Part shown: positions 53,026 to 62,716 of the stretch, piece by piece | Layout of the letters: each line of letters begins with the position of its first letter | Position numbering within the stretch: the first letter of the stretch is position 1 | NCBI GenBank assembly: GCA_022775005.1 | Contig: JALFJR010000035.1 | Coordinates: forward strand, 1-64,000 | Length of the DNA stretch: 64,000 nt | DNA from: Parabacteroides sp. | GTDB taxonomy: Bacteria; Bacteroidota; Bacteroidia; Bacteroidales; Tannerellaceae | Direction of reading: 5' to 3' | Position numbers and translations under genes: made by a program | Notes under the pieces: generated by a model | Told to the model about the DNA's origin: nothing | What the model saw: only the letters and a program-made list of their open reading frames with translations | The model's database searches: none

Positions 53026-53886
53026 ATGAAGGGTAAAGCCTTATTGCGATCGTTTTTGTACGGCATAGGAAGCCTCGCTGTTGTGGTGGGCGTTGTCTAT
53101 GCCGTTCGCTATTATGTGGGGGAATCGTATCGGATCTCCACCAATGCGATGGCTGAGGCGTTGAAAGAGGGCGACTATATCGTCGTGAATAAGTGGCCGA
53201 AGGCTCCGACTGAGCGGCGGGGAGAGGTCGTTCTTTTCCACAGTCCGTTGCGCAGAGATTCCTTGGAGCGTCCGCTCTTTGTGGGGCGTGTGCTGGGCGT
53301 GCCCGGTGATACGGTGGTCGTGAAACCCGATGGGTATGCCATCAACGGAAAGGAGATGCCCCATGCGCCCCAGGCGTTGAGCCGCTATTTCATCACGACG
53401 GAAGCCAAAGAGCCGCTCTTGCGTCAGATGAAGCAGTTAGGCATCCCGGTGCGGGAGTGGCAGGAAGAGGCGTTTGGCTGCACCGTCAGCTTGACCACCT
53501 TTGAGGAGTATCGGTTGCGCAGTGAGTTGCCGCAAGCGGTCAGTGCGCACTTGGTCGCCGAGCAGACGGCCTCATATCGGTTGATTGTGCCGCGTAAGGG
53601 GAGGGCCTACCGGTTAGATGCGACTGCTCTGATCTGCTGCCGAGAGATCATCGAGCGGGAGAGTCAGGGCAAGGCGCGATTCCAGGAGGGGAAACTGTTT
53701 CTCGACGGGAGAGAGACCACCTTTTTCATTTTTCAACAGGATTATTTTTGGATACTTGCCGACAACAGCCAAGAGGGAATCGATTCTCGCCACTTGGGCT
53801 TGGTCCCTGCCGATCAGGTGATTGGCCATGCGTGGTTCTGCTGGTACAGCAAGGATAAACAGCGTAGATTCAAATGGATACATTAA
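53026..53886 (+). CDS. Signal peptidase I-like protein lacking catalytic residues
   Basis: 286-aa paralogue of the preceding signal peptidase, from ATG 53026 (MKGKALLRSFLYGIGSLAVV), with one N-terminal membrane anchor. The fold signature is conserved (GDYIVVNKWP, VLGVPGDTVVVKPDG, DNSQEGIDSRHLGLVP), but the catalytic serine position reads ISTNAMAEAL (Ala41 instead of Ser) and the lysine position reads FVGRVLGVPGD (Gly87 instead of Lys). So it is predicted to be inactive, perhaps a partner or regulator of LepB. It is 20 bp behind lepB and overlaps wbqC by 13 bp. Confidence 0.85.
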   Translation: MKGKALLRSFLYGIGSLAVVVGVVYAVRYYVGESYRISTNAMAEALKEGDYIVVNKWPKAPTERRGEVVLFHSPLRRDSLERPLFVGRVLGVPGDTVVVKPDGYAINGKEMPHAPQALSRYFITTEAKEPLLRQMKQLGIPVREWQEEAFGCTVSLTTFEEYRLRSELPQAVSAHLVAEQTASYRLIVPRKGRAYRLDATALICCREIIERESQGKARFQEGKLFLDGRETTFFIFQQDYFWILADNSQEGIDSRHLGLVPADQVIGHAWFCWYSKDKQRRFKWIH

Positions 53887-54515
53887 CGGGAAACATCGCC
53901 TATCTCTCTACCGCCTACTTAGGCCCGGTGCAGCAATACGCCAAGCTGGCGCAATATGCGGCAGTTTATATGGAGCGGGAGGAGAATTACATCAAACAGA
54001 CCTATCGGAACCGTTGCGTGTTGGCTGCGGCGAATGGTCCGCTCACGCTCAGTGTGCCCATCGTCAAGCCCGACGATCCCAAGTGCCCTACCAAGGAGAT
54101 CCGCATCTCCGACCACGGCAACTGGCGACACCTGCATTGGAACGCCTTGGTCTCCGCCTACAACATGAGTCCCTTCTTCGAGTACTATGCGGATGACTTC
54201 GCCCCCTTCTATGAGCGACGCTTTACCTTCCTGTTCGATTTCAACGAGGCGCTGCGCCAGCTGATCTGCGATTTGATCGACCTGCAACCGCAGGTGCGTT
54301 ACACGGATGTGTATCAACCCGCTGTGCGCCACGACTTCCGGGAGTCTATCCGCCCACGCCATCCGGAGCCTGATGCCGACTTCCGCCCTGTGCCCTATTA
54401 TCAGGTCTTTCAGGAGAAGTTTGGCTTCCTGCCCAACCTCAGCATCGTGGATCTGCTTTTCAACATGGGGCCCGAGAGCCTGTTGGTGTTGCGCCAATCC
54501 ATTGTCTCTGAATAA
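53874..54515 (+). CDS. WbqC-family protein
   Basis: 213-aa cytoplasmic protein of the WbqC family, often annotated as involved in O-antigen or surface glycan synthesis but unproven. Seen: [76 protein letters not shown]. Overlaps the lepB-like gene by 13 bp, so is translationally coupled; last gene of the dapB operon. Confidence 0.88.
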   Translation: MDTLTGNIAYLSTAYLGPVQQYAKLAQYAAVYMEREENYIKQTYRNRCVLAAANGPLTLSVPIVKPDDPKCPTKEIRISDHGNWRHLHWNALVSAYNMSPFFEYYADDFAPFYERRFTFLFDFNEALRQLICDLIDLQPQVRYTDVYQPAVRHDFRESIRPRHPEPDADFRPVPYYQVFQEKFGFLPNLSIVDLLFNMGPESLLVLRQSIVSE

Positions 54516-54578
54516 GGGAAACCCCGCTTTATGTGATAGGAAATAGGCCCAACTATTTCCTAATCGCCACTTTATGCG

Positions 54579-54586
54579 TACCTTTG
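54579..54586 (+). promoter_or_regulatory. -7 element of the fucosidase gene
   Basis: TACCTTTG, 28 bp before the ATG at 54614; the longest frame (from 54533) contains this box, which supports the shorter start. Confidence 0.5.
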
Positions 54587-54613
54587 GCCGCATCTAATTC
54601 TAAAATTATTCTC

Positions 54614-56680
54614 ATGAACTACTTAAACACCTCTTTGTGGGTTGGTTTTGGGTTGGCGGCCTGCATGGCTTGTCAGCAAGTGGCGCCTCCCGAACCGGTA
54701 TTGCCCACGCCTACACCTGAACAGGTAGAATGGCACAAACTGGAGACCTACGCCTTCGTGCATTTTGGCTTAAACACCTTCAACGATTTGGAGTGGGGCT
54801 ATGGAGACACTCCGGCCTCCACGTTCAATCCCACGGACTTGGATTGCGACCAATGGGTACGCACCATCAAAGCGGCCGGCTTGAAAGGCGTTATCTTGAC
54901 CACGAAGCATCACGATGGATTCTGTCTATGGCCCACTGCCACAACAGAATACAGCGTGAAGAACGCCCCTTGGAAAGGGGGCAAAGGCGACATGGTGGGC
55001 GAGCTGGCCGAGGCTTGCCGCAAACATGGTTTGAAACTCGGTCTCTACCTCTCTCCCTGGGATCGCAACAGCGACAATTACGGGCAGGAGGGCTACGTGG
55101 AGAAATACCATGCGCAGATCCATGAGTTGATCACCCAGTATGGCTCGCTCTTCGAGTTCTGGTTTGACGGGGCGAATGGCGGTGACGGCTGGTATGGCGG
55201 AGCCAATGAGAAGCGTTCCATCGACGCGAAGACCTATTATAATTATGAACGCGCACGCGACTCTATCAAGGCGCATCATCCGGGCGCGATGATCTTTGGA
55301 GGTACTGTGCCCGAGATTCGTTGGATTGGCAACGAGGATGGCTGGGCGGGCGCTACGCAATGGAGCAGCTTCTGGCCGGAGCCGGAGTTGCCCTCTTTTG
55401 AGCAGAGTGTCTATGGCGACGAGAATGGCCCCATGTGGTTAGGAGGTGAGTGCGATGTGTCGATCCGTCCGGGATGGTTCTATCACAGCCGCGAGGATCA
55501 TCAGGTGAAATCCCTGGCCCGCTTGGTGGATCTCTATTACCGCAGTGTCGGCCATAATGCCAACTTCCTGCTCAACTTCCCCGTGGCGTTGAACGGCAAG
55601 ATCAGTCCTACCGATTCGATCCGTGCCGTGGAGTGGCATCAGACCATTCAGAACGATCTCAAGGATAATCTGTTGCAGGGCTGCTATGTGGAGTCCTCTT
55701 CCGACCGTGGCCGTGGCTACAAAGCGAAGAATGTGGTGGACAACGACTGGGATAGCTATTGGGCTACCGAGGATGGCGTCTCTACAGGCTCACTGACCTT
55801 CACCTTGGATCGGGTGAGCGAGGTGAACCGCTTGCTCATTCAAGAGTATATCCCGTTGGGTCAGCGTGTGCGGGCCTTCAACATCGAGATTGGCTATAAC
55901 GGGCAATGGACGGCGGCCCAGCCGGTAGATTCCACCACGACGGTCGGCTACAAGCGCATCGTGCGTTTCCAGACGCAGAAGGCCGATAAGATTCGCATCA
56001 ACTTCACCGATGCACGGGGGCCGCTCTGTATCAATAATGTAGAGGCCTTCTTGGCACCCGCCTTAGTCACGGAGCCTACCCTTTCGCGCAACCTGAATGA
56101 TCAGGTCAGCATCGTAGCCGGCGACAAGGGTGCGGAGGTCTATTATACGACGGATGGCAGCGAGCCGACAACCGCTTCTATGCGCTACACCGCTCCCTTC
56201 GACTTCCCGCAGAAAGGTGTCGTGAAGGCCATTGCCTACGACCCCACGTTCGACAAGAGCAGTCCGGTCGCTACGCAGGCGTTTGATATTCCCGCCTCAG
56301 CCTATCAGATCCTTTCGCCGAAAGACGCAAAGACCAGCCTGATCCTCGATGGCAACGGCTATACCACCTTCCAGTTGCCCAACAACAAGCCGGAGGTGAC
56401 CTTAGCGTTGGATGAGGCAAGAACCATTACCGGTTTCCGCTATACGCCCAATCAGGGGCGGGATGCCTCCGGCCACATCACCCACTATCAATTCTATATT
56501 GATGGCAAGAAGATGGCGGAAGGCGAGTTCTCCAACATCAAGGCCAACCCGATCGAGCAGATTGTCAACTGCGCTCCCACGAAGGGTCGCCAGGTGCGTT
56601 TGGTCGCTACGAACTTCTTGACCAACGAACGGCAGAAACAGGCCGGCATCGGTGAGTTCTCTGTCATTACAGCGGAGTAA
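54614..56680 (+). CDS. Alpha-L-fucosidase (GH29) lipoprotein with discoidin domains
   Basis: 688-aa envelope glycosidase. The signal peptide ends in the lipobox LAAC (Cys17), so the enzyme is lipid-anchored. Catalytic GH29 domain, residues about 35-345: [37 protein letters not shown], and the nucleophile aspartate in [17 protein letters not shown]. It continues with an F5/8 type C (discoidin) domain, a chitobiase-C-terminal-like beta module ([20 protein letters not shown]) and a second discoidin-like region ending FSVITAE. Likely removes fucose from host or dietary glycans; no PUL partner genes (SusC/D) are present beside it. Confidence 0.9.
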   Translation: MNYLNTSLWVGFGLAACMACQQVAPPEPVLPTPTPEQVEWHKLETYAFVHFGLNTFNDLEWGYGDTPASTFNPTDLDCDQWVRTIKAAGLKGVILTTKHHDGFCLWPTATTEYSVKNAPWKGGKGDMVGELAEACRKHGLKLGLYLSPWDRNSDNYGQEGYVEKYHAQIHELITQYGSLFEFWFDGANGGDGWYGGANEKRSIDAKTYYNYERARDSIKAHHPGAMIFGGTVPEIRWIGNEDGWAGATQWSSFWPEPELPSFEQSVYGDENGPMWLGGECDVSIRPGWFYHSREDHQVKSLARLVDLYYRSVGHNANFLLNFPVALNGKISPTDSIRAVEWHQTIQNDLKDNLLQGCYVESSSDRGRGYKAKNVVDNDWDSYWATEDGVSTGSLTFTLDRVSEVNRLLIQEYIPLGQRVRAFNIEIGYNGQWTAAQPVDSTTTVGYKRIVRFQTQKADKIRINFTDARGPLCINNVEAFLAPALVTEPTLSRNLNDQVSIVAGDKGAEVYYTTDGSEPTTASMRYTAPFDFPQKGVVKAIAYDPTFDKSSPVATQAFDIPASAYQILSPKDAKTSLILDGNGYTTFQLPNNKPEVTLALDEARTITGFRYTPNQGRDASGHITHYQFYIDGKKMAEGEFSNIKANPIEQIVNCAPTKGRQVRLVATNFLTNERQKQAGIGEFSVITAE

Positions 56681-56715
56681 AAAAGCACATTTTTACCGAT
56701 TGAGGGAATCCCTCC

Positions 56716-56759
56716 AAAAACGTTGCCCGTGATTTTTTCGAACCACGGGCAACGTTTTT
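56716..56759. terminator. Perfect 16-bp hairpin between convergent genes (REP-like)
   Basis: AAAAACGTTGCCCGTG / CACGGGCAACGTTTTT, 12-nt loop, lying between the stops of the fucosidase gene and the convergent propeller gene. A-runs and T-runs on both sides allow termination in both directions. The arm sequence is the core of the tandem repeat array at 20591-20704, 36 kb away. Confidence 0.7.
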
Positions 56760-56784
56760 CGACGGGTTGGCGGGAGGCTTACGA

Positions 56785-58242
56785 TTACTTAAACGACACC
56801 TGTTTCGGTTGCTCGTTGAGCGCTACCTGCTGGATCTCGTAAGGGCTGATTTCGACCCGCCCTTTCACCAATTCGGGGAGGTTATAGGAATAGAGCTGGT
56901 AGTCGTACTTCTCAGGATCTTCCTGCGGCAAGAGGAAGGGTTTGGCGGGATGGCCCTCCGCATCAATCGCACAGAAATAGGGCAAGGTATAAAGCCCATT
57001 GTCTCGACGGCTGCTAAACACCACCCAATCACTGCCACTGCTCCACGAGTGGTAGCTATCGGTATCTTCGCTATTCATCTGACTCATATCCACCTGTGTA
57101 CGATCGGAAAGGCGCAACATCCGCTGCTCCGCATCGGTATGCCAGATGGGGAACTGACCGTAGGCGGTCTCGGTGTAAAGCAGGAAACGGCCATCCGGAG
57201 AGAGGCGGGGGAAAGTGGCACTCAAATGATCCGCTCGCACCAAGGTGTCTATCGGCAGCTGGATCGCTCCCTGCTTCGCATCAAAGGCTACCCGACAGAG
57301 GTTATAGCGGATCTGCTCGTAGTTGGCCGGCATCTCCACTGCCGGTGTGCTACAGAAATAGAGCCATTTGCCATCGGGAGAGAAGGCGGGGAAGGTCTCG
57401 TAGTCGCTCTTCGTGATCAACGAGGCGGCCGAAAGGATCGCCTGCTGCTGCACGTCATACACCACCACATCCGACTCCATATCGAACACCTCCATCTTCC
57501 GCTCCTTCACGGAATGGAAGAACTGCCGGATCGTATTGACCGAGGTCGTCACATAACGGCCGGAAGGATGCCAAGCCGGATAGGTCAGGTTGCTGACTGT
57601 CTCGTTGGTTTTTGTGTTGAGTTTCTGCAATTTACCGTTCTGCAGCAGATAAGTCGCCCCATTGGCCGCACGCATGTGAAACAGCATCTGTCCCGGGTCG
57701 CCCATGCAGAAGGAGTGGCAATTCATGCAGTTATAGCCGGTCATATCGTTGCGAATGATCGGGGTCTCCTCGAAGGTGGTCAGATCCCGTTGGTAGATGC
57801 CGACGATGTGCCACTTCTCATAGCCCGGCTCAATCAGGCGATAAACCAAATGGGAATCAATCGGTTTCTCACTGACAGTGATCGTAAAGGGTTTCCAACG
57901 GCTCCATACGCCCTCCTGCTTCGTGTAAAGCTCCACCTCGATCTGACCGCCCTTATTCGCTTCCAAGAGTTTCCGCCACTTTTTCTCATCCATCCGGATG
58001 CTCTGCTTGCCGGAATAGGTTTGATCGCCCACCCGCAAATAACAACGCTCTGCCGGGAAATCCAGACGGAAATTGAGGGGTGCTATATTATAAGGTATCG
58101 TCACGCCCACATAATCCGGAAAGATCGCCGGATATTCCGCCCGCTCTTCTGCCTGCTGCGGCTGCTCCGTACAGGCGGTTACTGCCCATCCAATCAGGCA
58201 GATACAAAAGATCCATAGTCCTTTTATCGCTTTGATACGCAT
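56785..58242 (-). CDS. Beta-propeller lipoprotein with CXXCH heme motif (PD40/TolB-like)
   Basis: 485-aa lipoprotein; ATG 58242 gives the signal GLWIFCICLIGWAVTAC with lipobox VTAC (Cys24). The C-terminal two thirds hold TolB/PD40-like beta-propeller repeats (TYPAWHPSGRYV, ETFPAFSPDGKWLYFCS, ATFPRLSPDGRFLLYTE, SWSSGSDWVVFSSRRDNG). Between N-terminal domain and propeller lies NCMNCHSFCMG, a CXXCH cytochrome c heme-attachment motif. Such proteins occur widely in Bacteroidetes; function unknown. It is 13 bp behind the DUF6057 gene and presumably cotranscribed. Confidence 0.8.
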   Translation of the reverse strand: MRIKAIKGLWIFCICLIGWAVTACTEQPQQAEERAEYPAIFPDYVGVTIPYNIAPLNFRLDFPAERCYLRVGDQTYSGKQSIRMDEKKWRKLLEANKGGQIEVELYTKQEGVWSRWKPFTITVSEKPIDSHLVYRLIEPGYEKWHIVGIYQRDLTTFEETPIIRNDMTGYNCMNCHSFCMGDPGQMLFHMRAANGATYLLQNGKLQKLNTKTNETVSNLTYPAWHPSGRYVTTSVNTIRQFFHSVKERKMEVFDMESDVVVYDVQQQAILSAASLITKSDYETFPAFSPDGKWLYFCSTPAVEMPANYEQIRYNLCRVAFDAKQGAIQLPIDTLVRADHLSATFPRLSPDGRFLLYTETAYGQFPIWHTDAEQRMLRLSDRTQVDMSQMNSEDTDSYHSWSSGSDWVVFSSRRDNGLYTLPYFCAIDAEGHPAKPFLLPQEDPEKYDYQLYSYNLPELVKGRVEISPYEIQQVALNEQPKQVSFK

Positions 58243-58255
58243 TGATTTTTCCTCC

Positions 58256-60013
58256 TTATTGCTCTTTAGGTGTACGCATGAATTGCGCATAATAATAATA
58301 GGTATCTCCATATTGCGCCTTGGCTGTTACCGGCGTCAAGGTGCGGGCCTGTTGCATGAAACGCATGAAACGCCCCTTCACCTCGTCGCTGATGGGGTAT
58401 TGCTTGAACAGCTTCGGGTCGGCGTTCATGGCGAAGTAGAGGCAAATGGCCTCTTGATAGGCTTTCGGGAACGCCTCGCCCCGCTGCCGTTTCAGCTCCA
58501 TATAGTGCATAAAGGTACCTAAGTCTTTATAGATTAACAGATAAGCCATCGCATACTCGAACGCCGCTTGGTTATCGGGATGATCATCCACTAAGTAGGC
58601 AATCGCACTGGGATAGGTCACGGTCAAGTCGAACGGGTTATCGGTCAAAGGCAACTGCTTCCGCTTCGCCACTACCCAATCCGCCTGTGCCGCTTTCGCG
58701 GGATCCAACAACACCCGTTGCTCCTTCGCCCAATCGCGATAACGAGGAGAGGCCTCCAAGATGCGGATGTATTTCTCGGCTGCCCGATACTCGCCATTCA
58801 CCAAGTAGCTCTCCACCAACCGTTTCATCAAGCGAGGCTGCACACAGCGTTGCGCACTCAACACACCCACGAAGGCAAAGCGTTGGGCCGCATTCACCTG
58901 CCCCACTTGCCAAGCCACCTCACTGGCTTGGATCAATCCCAAACGGCTCTTCGGCTCTTTCGGGATCAGTCCCTCCACGCCGATCTGCGGGAAATGGAAT
59001 AATCCGTTGGCCATCTGCCCCGTATGCGACAAGGCTAAGTTCACATAAACCAAGGCATTGATATCTTTCACACCCCGCTTCTGCGCATCCGTCACAATGG
59101 CTTTCCAGTCGCTCCGACGGGCATAATCGTCGTAGCGATAGGCCTGCTCCATCGGATTTTTACAGGTCAGGAAGGGCCAAGCCATCAACACGCACAACGC
59201 GCCCACCGCCAAAGGCAGCCGCCAACGCGCCTTGCGGATCAACACCCGATTGCCCCACAACAGGGCGACTGCCGCCGTCAGAGGATAGGCCAAGCCGAAC
59301 ACGATCAACGACGAAGGAATCGGGTACTCGGGATGACACATATATTTACTCAGGTAAGCCTCCCGCATCGGCACCACGAAACAGGTGCGCATCGCCACCA
59401 AAGGCAGCAGAGCTGCCACCGCCAACCAAGCGACCGCCACAAGCCCAGATTTTGTTCCCTCCCGACGCGACAATTCCGCCATCCCGAGGAAAAGCCCTAC
59501 AAGCAAATTAGCGGGAGCCGCCCAAAAGTAGGTTAAGGTCAGCAAGAGAAAGCCGACGAGATAGCGCAACCAGGCCCAACGTGAAATGCTGTTATACCCA
59601 ACCGCCGACCAGCAGGCGACCGCCACCGTCAGCAGCGGAGCGATCGACTCTTGCGGGAAAAACCAAAAGAGCAACCCCGGAAGCAGCGCCAATCCCATCG
59701 GATGCGCGCAGCCGGCTGTGTTCAAGAAAAGCGCCAAGCCTCCTGCGATCGCTCCCAACAAAAGCGCGATCGTGGCTGAGGAGAAGCCGGGAATCGTGAA
59801 GTATTGCGTGAGAAACTCCGCAAGATATTCTATGCCACCGCCCGGTTCGCCCAGTAAATCACGCCAATAGCCCTCCGTCGTCTGAAACAACATGTATTGC
59901 TCCAAGAAACGATAGAAGTAGCGATAATGTACTTCGAAGAATCCGAAGCTGCCTGCGATGAACAGCGCCAAGAGCAGCCAACCAGCCGGATGAATCAATC
60001 GTTGTGTCTTCAT
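58256..60013 (-). CDS. DUF6057 family membrane protein
   Basis: 585-aa protein of DUF6057, from ATG 60013 (MKTQRLIHPAGWLLLALFIA). The longer frame to 60232 overlaps the divergent GH9 gene and its promoter and is rejected. The first 360 residues contain about ten membrane segments; the last 220 form a soluble helical, TPR-like domain (VYVNLALSHTGQMANGLFHF, VESYLVNGEYRAAEKYIRIL). It is regularly adjacent to the CXXCH propeller lipoprotein, suggesting one envelope complex; role unknown. Confidence 0.8.
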   Translation of the reverse strand: MKTQRLIHPAGWLLLALFIAGSFGFFEVHYRYFYRFLEQYMLFQTTEGYWRDLLGEPGGGIEYLAEFLTQYFTIPGFSSATIALLLGAIAGGLALFLNTAGCAHPMGLALLPGLLFWFFPQESIAPLLTVAVACWSAVGYNSISRWAWLRYLVGFLLLTLTYFWAAPANLLVGLFLGMAELSRREGTKSGLVAVAWLAVAALLPLVAMRTCFVVPMREAYLSKYMCHPEYPIPSSLIVFGLAYPLTAAVALLWGNRVLIRKARWRLPLAVGALCVLMAWPFLTCKNPMEQAYRYDDYARRSDWKAIVTDAQKRGVKDINALVYVNLALSHTGQMANGLFHFPQIGVEGLIPKEPKSRLGLIQASEVAWQVGQVNAAQRFAFVGVLSAQRCVQPRLMKRLVESYLVNGEYRAAEKYIRILEASPRYRDWAKEQRVLLDPAKAAQADWVVAKRKQLPLTDNPFDLTVTYPSAIAYLVDDHPDNQAAFEYAMAYLLIYKDLGTFMHYMELKRQRGEAFPKAYQEAICLYFAMNADPKLFKQYPISDEVKGRFMRFMQQARTLTPVTAKAQYGDTYYYYAQFMRTPKEQ

Positions 60014-60085
60014 GTCCAAGTATCTGTTTTGCGGCGGTAAAAGTAAGGAAAAAAACTTAATGGTGTACGTTTTGAAAAGAAACCC

Positions 60086-60093
60086 TAACTTTG
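60086..60093 (+). promoter_or_regulatory. -7 element of the GH9 gene
   Basis: TAACTTTG, exact TAnnTTTG, 39 bp before the ATG at 60132; lies inside the longest open frame, supporting the shorter start. Confidence 0.5.
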
Positions 60094-60131
60094 CAGCGTT
60101 GGAAACCAAGTTGTCACGTAAATCAAGCATC

Positions 60132-62663
60132 ATGAAAAAAGGAATCAATCGTTCAAGAAGTATCACAGTATGTATCCTCCTGCTCTGCGCCATCGCCAGA
60201 GTCTGCCAAGCGGAGGAATGGATCCGCATCAACGCATTGGGCTATCTGCCCCAATCTGTCAAGGTAGCGGTTTTCCTCAGCGAGGAACCAACCACCCTCC
60301 AACAGTATGATTTAGTCGATGCCTTCACCGAGCAGGTCGTGCGCACCTATTCAACCCCTAAGCCCGCCCCTACGTATAGCCGCATGTCTGCCATCTATCG
60401 GCTGGATTTCAGCGATTTCACAACCGCAGGCACCTATTACTTGAGAGCCGGGAAAGCGGTCTCTCCTCACTTCCCGATCGGCACGTTGGTCTATCAAGGG
60501 ACAGCCGACTTTGTCTTGAAGTATATGCGCCAGCAACGTTGCGGCTACAACCCCTTCTTGCAGGACAGTTGCCACACCCACGATGGCTACATCGTTTATC
60601 ACCCTACCAAGAGTGGCCAACCCATCGACGTAACGGGCGGCTGGCACGATGCCTCCGACTACCTGCAATACACCACCACCTCGGCCAATGCCATCTACCA
60701 GATGCTCTTTGCCTACCAAGCTCATCCCGAAGCCTTTGGCGATGCCTATGATGCCAACGGGCGACCGGGAGCGAATGGCATTCCCGACATCGTGGACGAG
60801 ATCAAATGGGGATTGGATTGGTTGAACCGCATGAATCCGGCTCCCGGGGAAATGTACAACCAGATCGCAGACGATCGGGATCATGCTGGGATGCGCCTAC
60901 CCACCCGTGATTCCGTGAATTATGGCTATGGTCCTGGTTTGGGAAGACCAGTCTATTTCTGCAGCGGAGAGCCACAACAACGCGGGAAGTTCCTCAATGC
61001 TACGACCGGTGTGGCCAGTACAGCGGGCAAGTTCGCCTCCAGCTTTGCCTTGGGTGCCCGTGTGCTGAAACCCTTCTATCCCGACTTTGCTGCAGAGATT
61101 GGCGCAAAGGCCGCAGCCGCCTATGAAGCAGGTGTGCGTCAACCGGGTGTCTGCCAAACCGCCTCGGTCAAGTCGCCCTACATCTACGAGGAGGACAACT
61201 GGGTGGACGACATGGAATTGGGAGCTATGGAGCTCTATCATGCGACCGGAGATCGACAATACCTGACGCAAGCCGTGGAATATGGCCGACGGGAGCCAGT
61301 CACCCCTTGGATGGGAGCCGACAGTGCCCGTCATTACCAATGGTATCCCTTCCTGAACTTAGGTCATTACCACTTAGCCAAAGCGGGAGATCCTCGTCTG
61401 CGGAAAGAGTTTATCCGTAACCTCCGTACCGGTTTGGAGCGCTCCTACGAGAAGGCTTTAGAGAGTCCCTTCCTGCATGGTGTGCCCTACGTCTGGTGCT
61501 CCAACAACCTGACCGTCGCCCTCTTGACGCAATGTATGCTCTATCGGGAGCTGACCGCCGACAACCGCTTCGCTGAAATGGAGGCAGCCCTAAGGGATTG
61601 GCTCTTTGGCTGTAACCCGTGGGGCACTACTATGGTTGTCGAATTCCCGATGCACAGCGATCATCCCTCTCAACCCCACTCCTCCTTACCGATGCTAGGC
61701 GTAGGCAACACGACCGGAGGCTTGGTGGATGGCCCGGTGTATAGCAGTATCTTCAACAGCTTGATTGGTGTCACCTTGGATGGCCTACCCGGAAAACCGG
61801 GCGAGGATTACGCCCGCTTCCAGCCCGACCTGATGGTCTATCACGATGCCATTGGCGACTACTCCACCAACGAGCCGACGATGGACGGCACCGCCAGCCT
61901 CACCTATGCCCTCTCCGCTTTGCAGCAAGAGGGAATGCACCAAGCCGGACGCACAGCCGACAAGAATGTCTATGTGGAGGGCGGTATCATCCGTACCGAT
62001 CCCTCCCACAAACAGTTGACCTTGGTCTTCACGGCTGCCGACAAGGCCGATGGGGCGGAAGCGATCATCAAGACCTTACGCAAGGAAAAGATTCAAGGCG
62101 CCTTCTTCTTCACGGGGGAGTTCTTCGAGCGTTTCCCGGAGGTGGTGAAGCAGCTGATCGCTGAAGGGCACTATGTGGGGAGCCACAGCTATGGCCACCT
62201 ACTCTACATGCCTTGGGAGAATCGGGATTCGCTGTTGGTCAGCCAAGCGGAGTTTGAGACCGACCTGCGGAAGAGCTATGCCCAGTTGGCCTCCTTCGGC
62301 ATTCCCTATCAAGCCGCTCCCTATTTCATTCCGCCCTATGAGTACTACAACCGCACTGTAGCCGACTGGGCGAAGGGGTTAGGTCTGCAAATCATCAACT
62401 TCACGCCCGGCACCCTCAGCAATGCCGACTATACCACCCCAGATATGGGTGAGAAGTATCGCAGCAGCCAAGTGATTTACGACCGTATCTTAACGGTGGA
62501 AGCCAAGGAGGGTCTCAACGGTCACCTGCTGCTCATCCACTTGGGCACCGATCCCCGTCGCACGGATAAGTTCTATGCCGCTCCTTTACGCAAGCTGATC
62601 CAAACCTTGAGGCAACGAGGTTATACCTTCGCTCCGCTTAAGGAGGCGGTTGGATCCCGCTGA
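60132..62663 (+). CDS. GH9 glycoside hydrolase fused to a polysaccharide deacetylase-like domain
   Basis: 843-aa secreted enzyme; signal peptide RSITVCILLLCAIARVCQAE. An N-terminal CelD_N-type Ig domain (EEWIRINALGYLPQSVKVAV, TAGTYYLRAGKAVS) is followed by a GH9 (beta-glucanase type) catalytic domain: nucleophile aspartates in VTGGWHDASDYLQYTT and the acid glutamate in DYSTNEPTMDGTASLTYAL. The last 220 residues are a NodB-type deacetylase fold (KIQGAFFFTGEFFERFPEVV, GSHSYGHLLYMPW); its usual TFDDG motif is degenerate (VFTAADKADG). Substrate probably a beta-glucan. Divergent from DUF6057. Confidence 0.87.
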   Translation: MKKGINRSRSITVCILLLCAIARVCQAEEWIRINALGYLPQSVKVAVFLSEEPTTLQQYDLVDAFTEQVVRTYSTPKPAPTYSRMSAIYRLDFSDFTTAGTYYLRAGKAVSPHFPIGTLVYQGTADFVLKYMRQQRCGYNPFLQDSCHTHDGYIVYHPTKSGQPIDVTGGWHDASDYLQYTTTSANAIYQMLFAYQAHPEAFGDAYDANGRPGANGIPDIVDEIKWGLDWLNRMNPAPGEMYNQIADDRDHAGMRLPTRDSVNYGYGPGLGRPVYFCSGEPQQRGKFLNATTGVASTAGKFASSFALGARVLKPFYPDFAAEIGAKAAAAYEAGVRQPGVCQTASVKSPYIYEEDNWVDDMELGAMELYHATGDRQYLTQAVEYGRREPVTPWMGADSARHYQWYPFLNLGHYHLAKAGDPRLRKEFIRNLRTGLERSYEKALESPFLHGVPYVWCSNNLTVALLTQCMLYRELTADNRFAEMEAALRDWLFGCNPWGTTMVVEFPMHSDHPSQPHSSLPMLGVGNTTGGLVDGPVYSSIFNSLIGVTLDGLPGKPGEDYARFQPDLMVYHDAIGDYSTNEPTMDGTASLTYALSALQQEGMHQAGRTADKNVYVEGGIIRTDPSHKQLTLVFTAADKADGAEAIIKTLRKEKIQGAFFFTGEFFERFPEVVKQLIAEGHYVGSHSYGHLLYMPWENRDSLLVSQAEFETDLRKSYAQLASFGIPYQAAPYFIPPYEYYNRTVADWAKGLGLQIINFTPGTLSNADYTTPDMGEKYRSSQVIYDRILTVEAKEGLNGHLLLIHLGTDPRRTDKFYAAPLRKLIQTLRQRGYTFAPLKEAVGSR

Positions 62664-62688
62664 AGATCGGTAATTCAAGATTTTCATC

Positions 62689-62696
62689 TATCTTTG
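62689..62696 (+). promoter_or_regulatory. -7 element of the metallophosphoesterase genes
   Basis: TATCTTTG, exact TAnnTTTG match, 21 bp before the ATG at 62717. Confidence 0.5.
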
Positions 62697-62716
62697 CGGC
62701 AAATCACTCAGACCAC

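Noticed and set aside
56767-58218. 483-codon plus-strand open frame antisense to the propeller lipoprotein
   Set aside because: The minus-strand frame has a lipoprotein signal, PD40 repeats and operon context; the antisense frame is a by-product of codon bias.
60014-60232. N-terminal extension of the DUF6057 frame
   Set aside because: It covers the GH9 signal-peptide coding region and promoter on the other strand and precedes a proper membrane-protein start at 60013.
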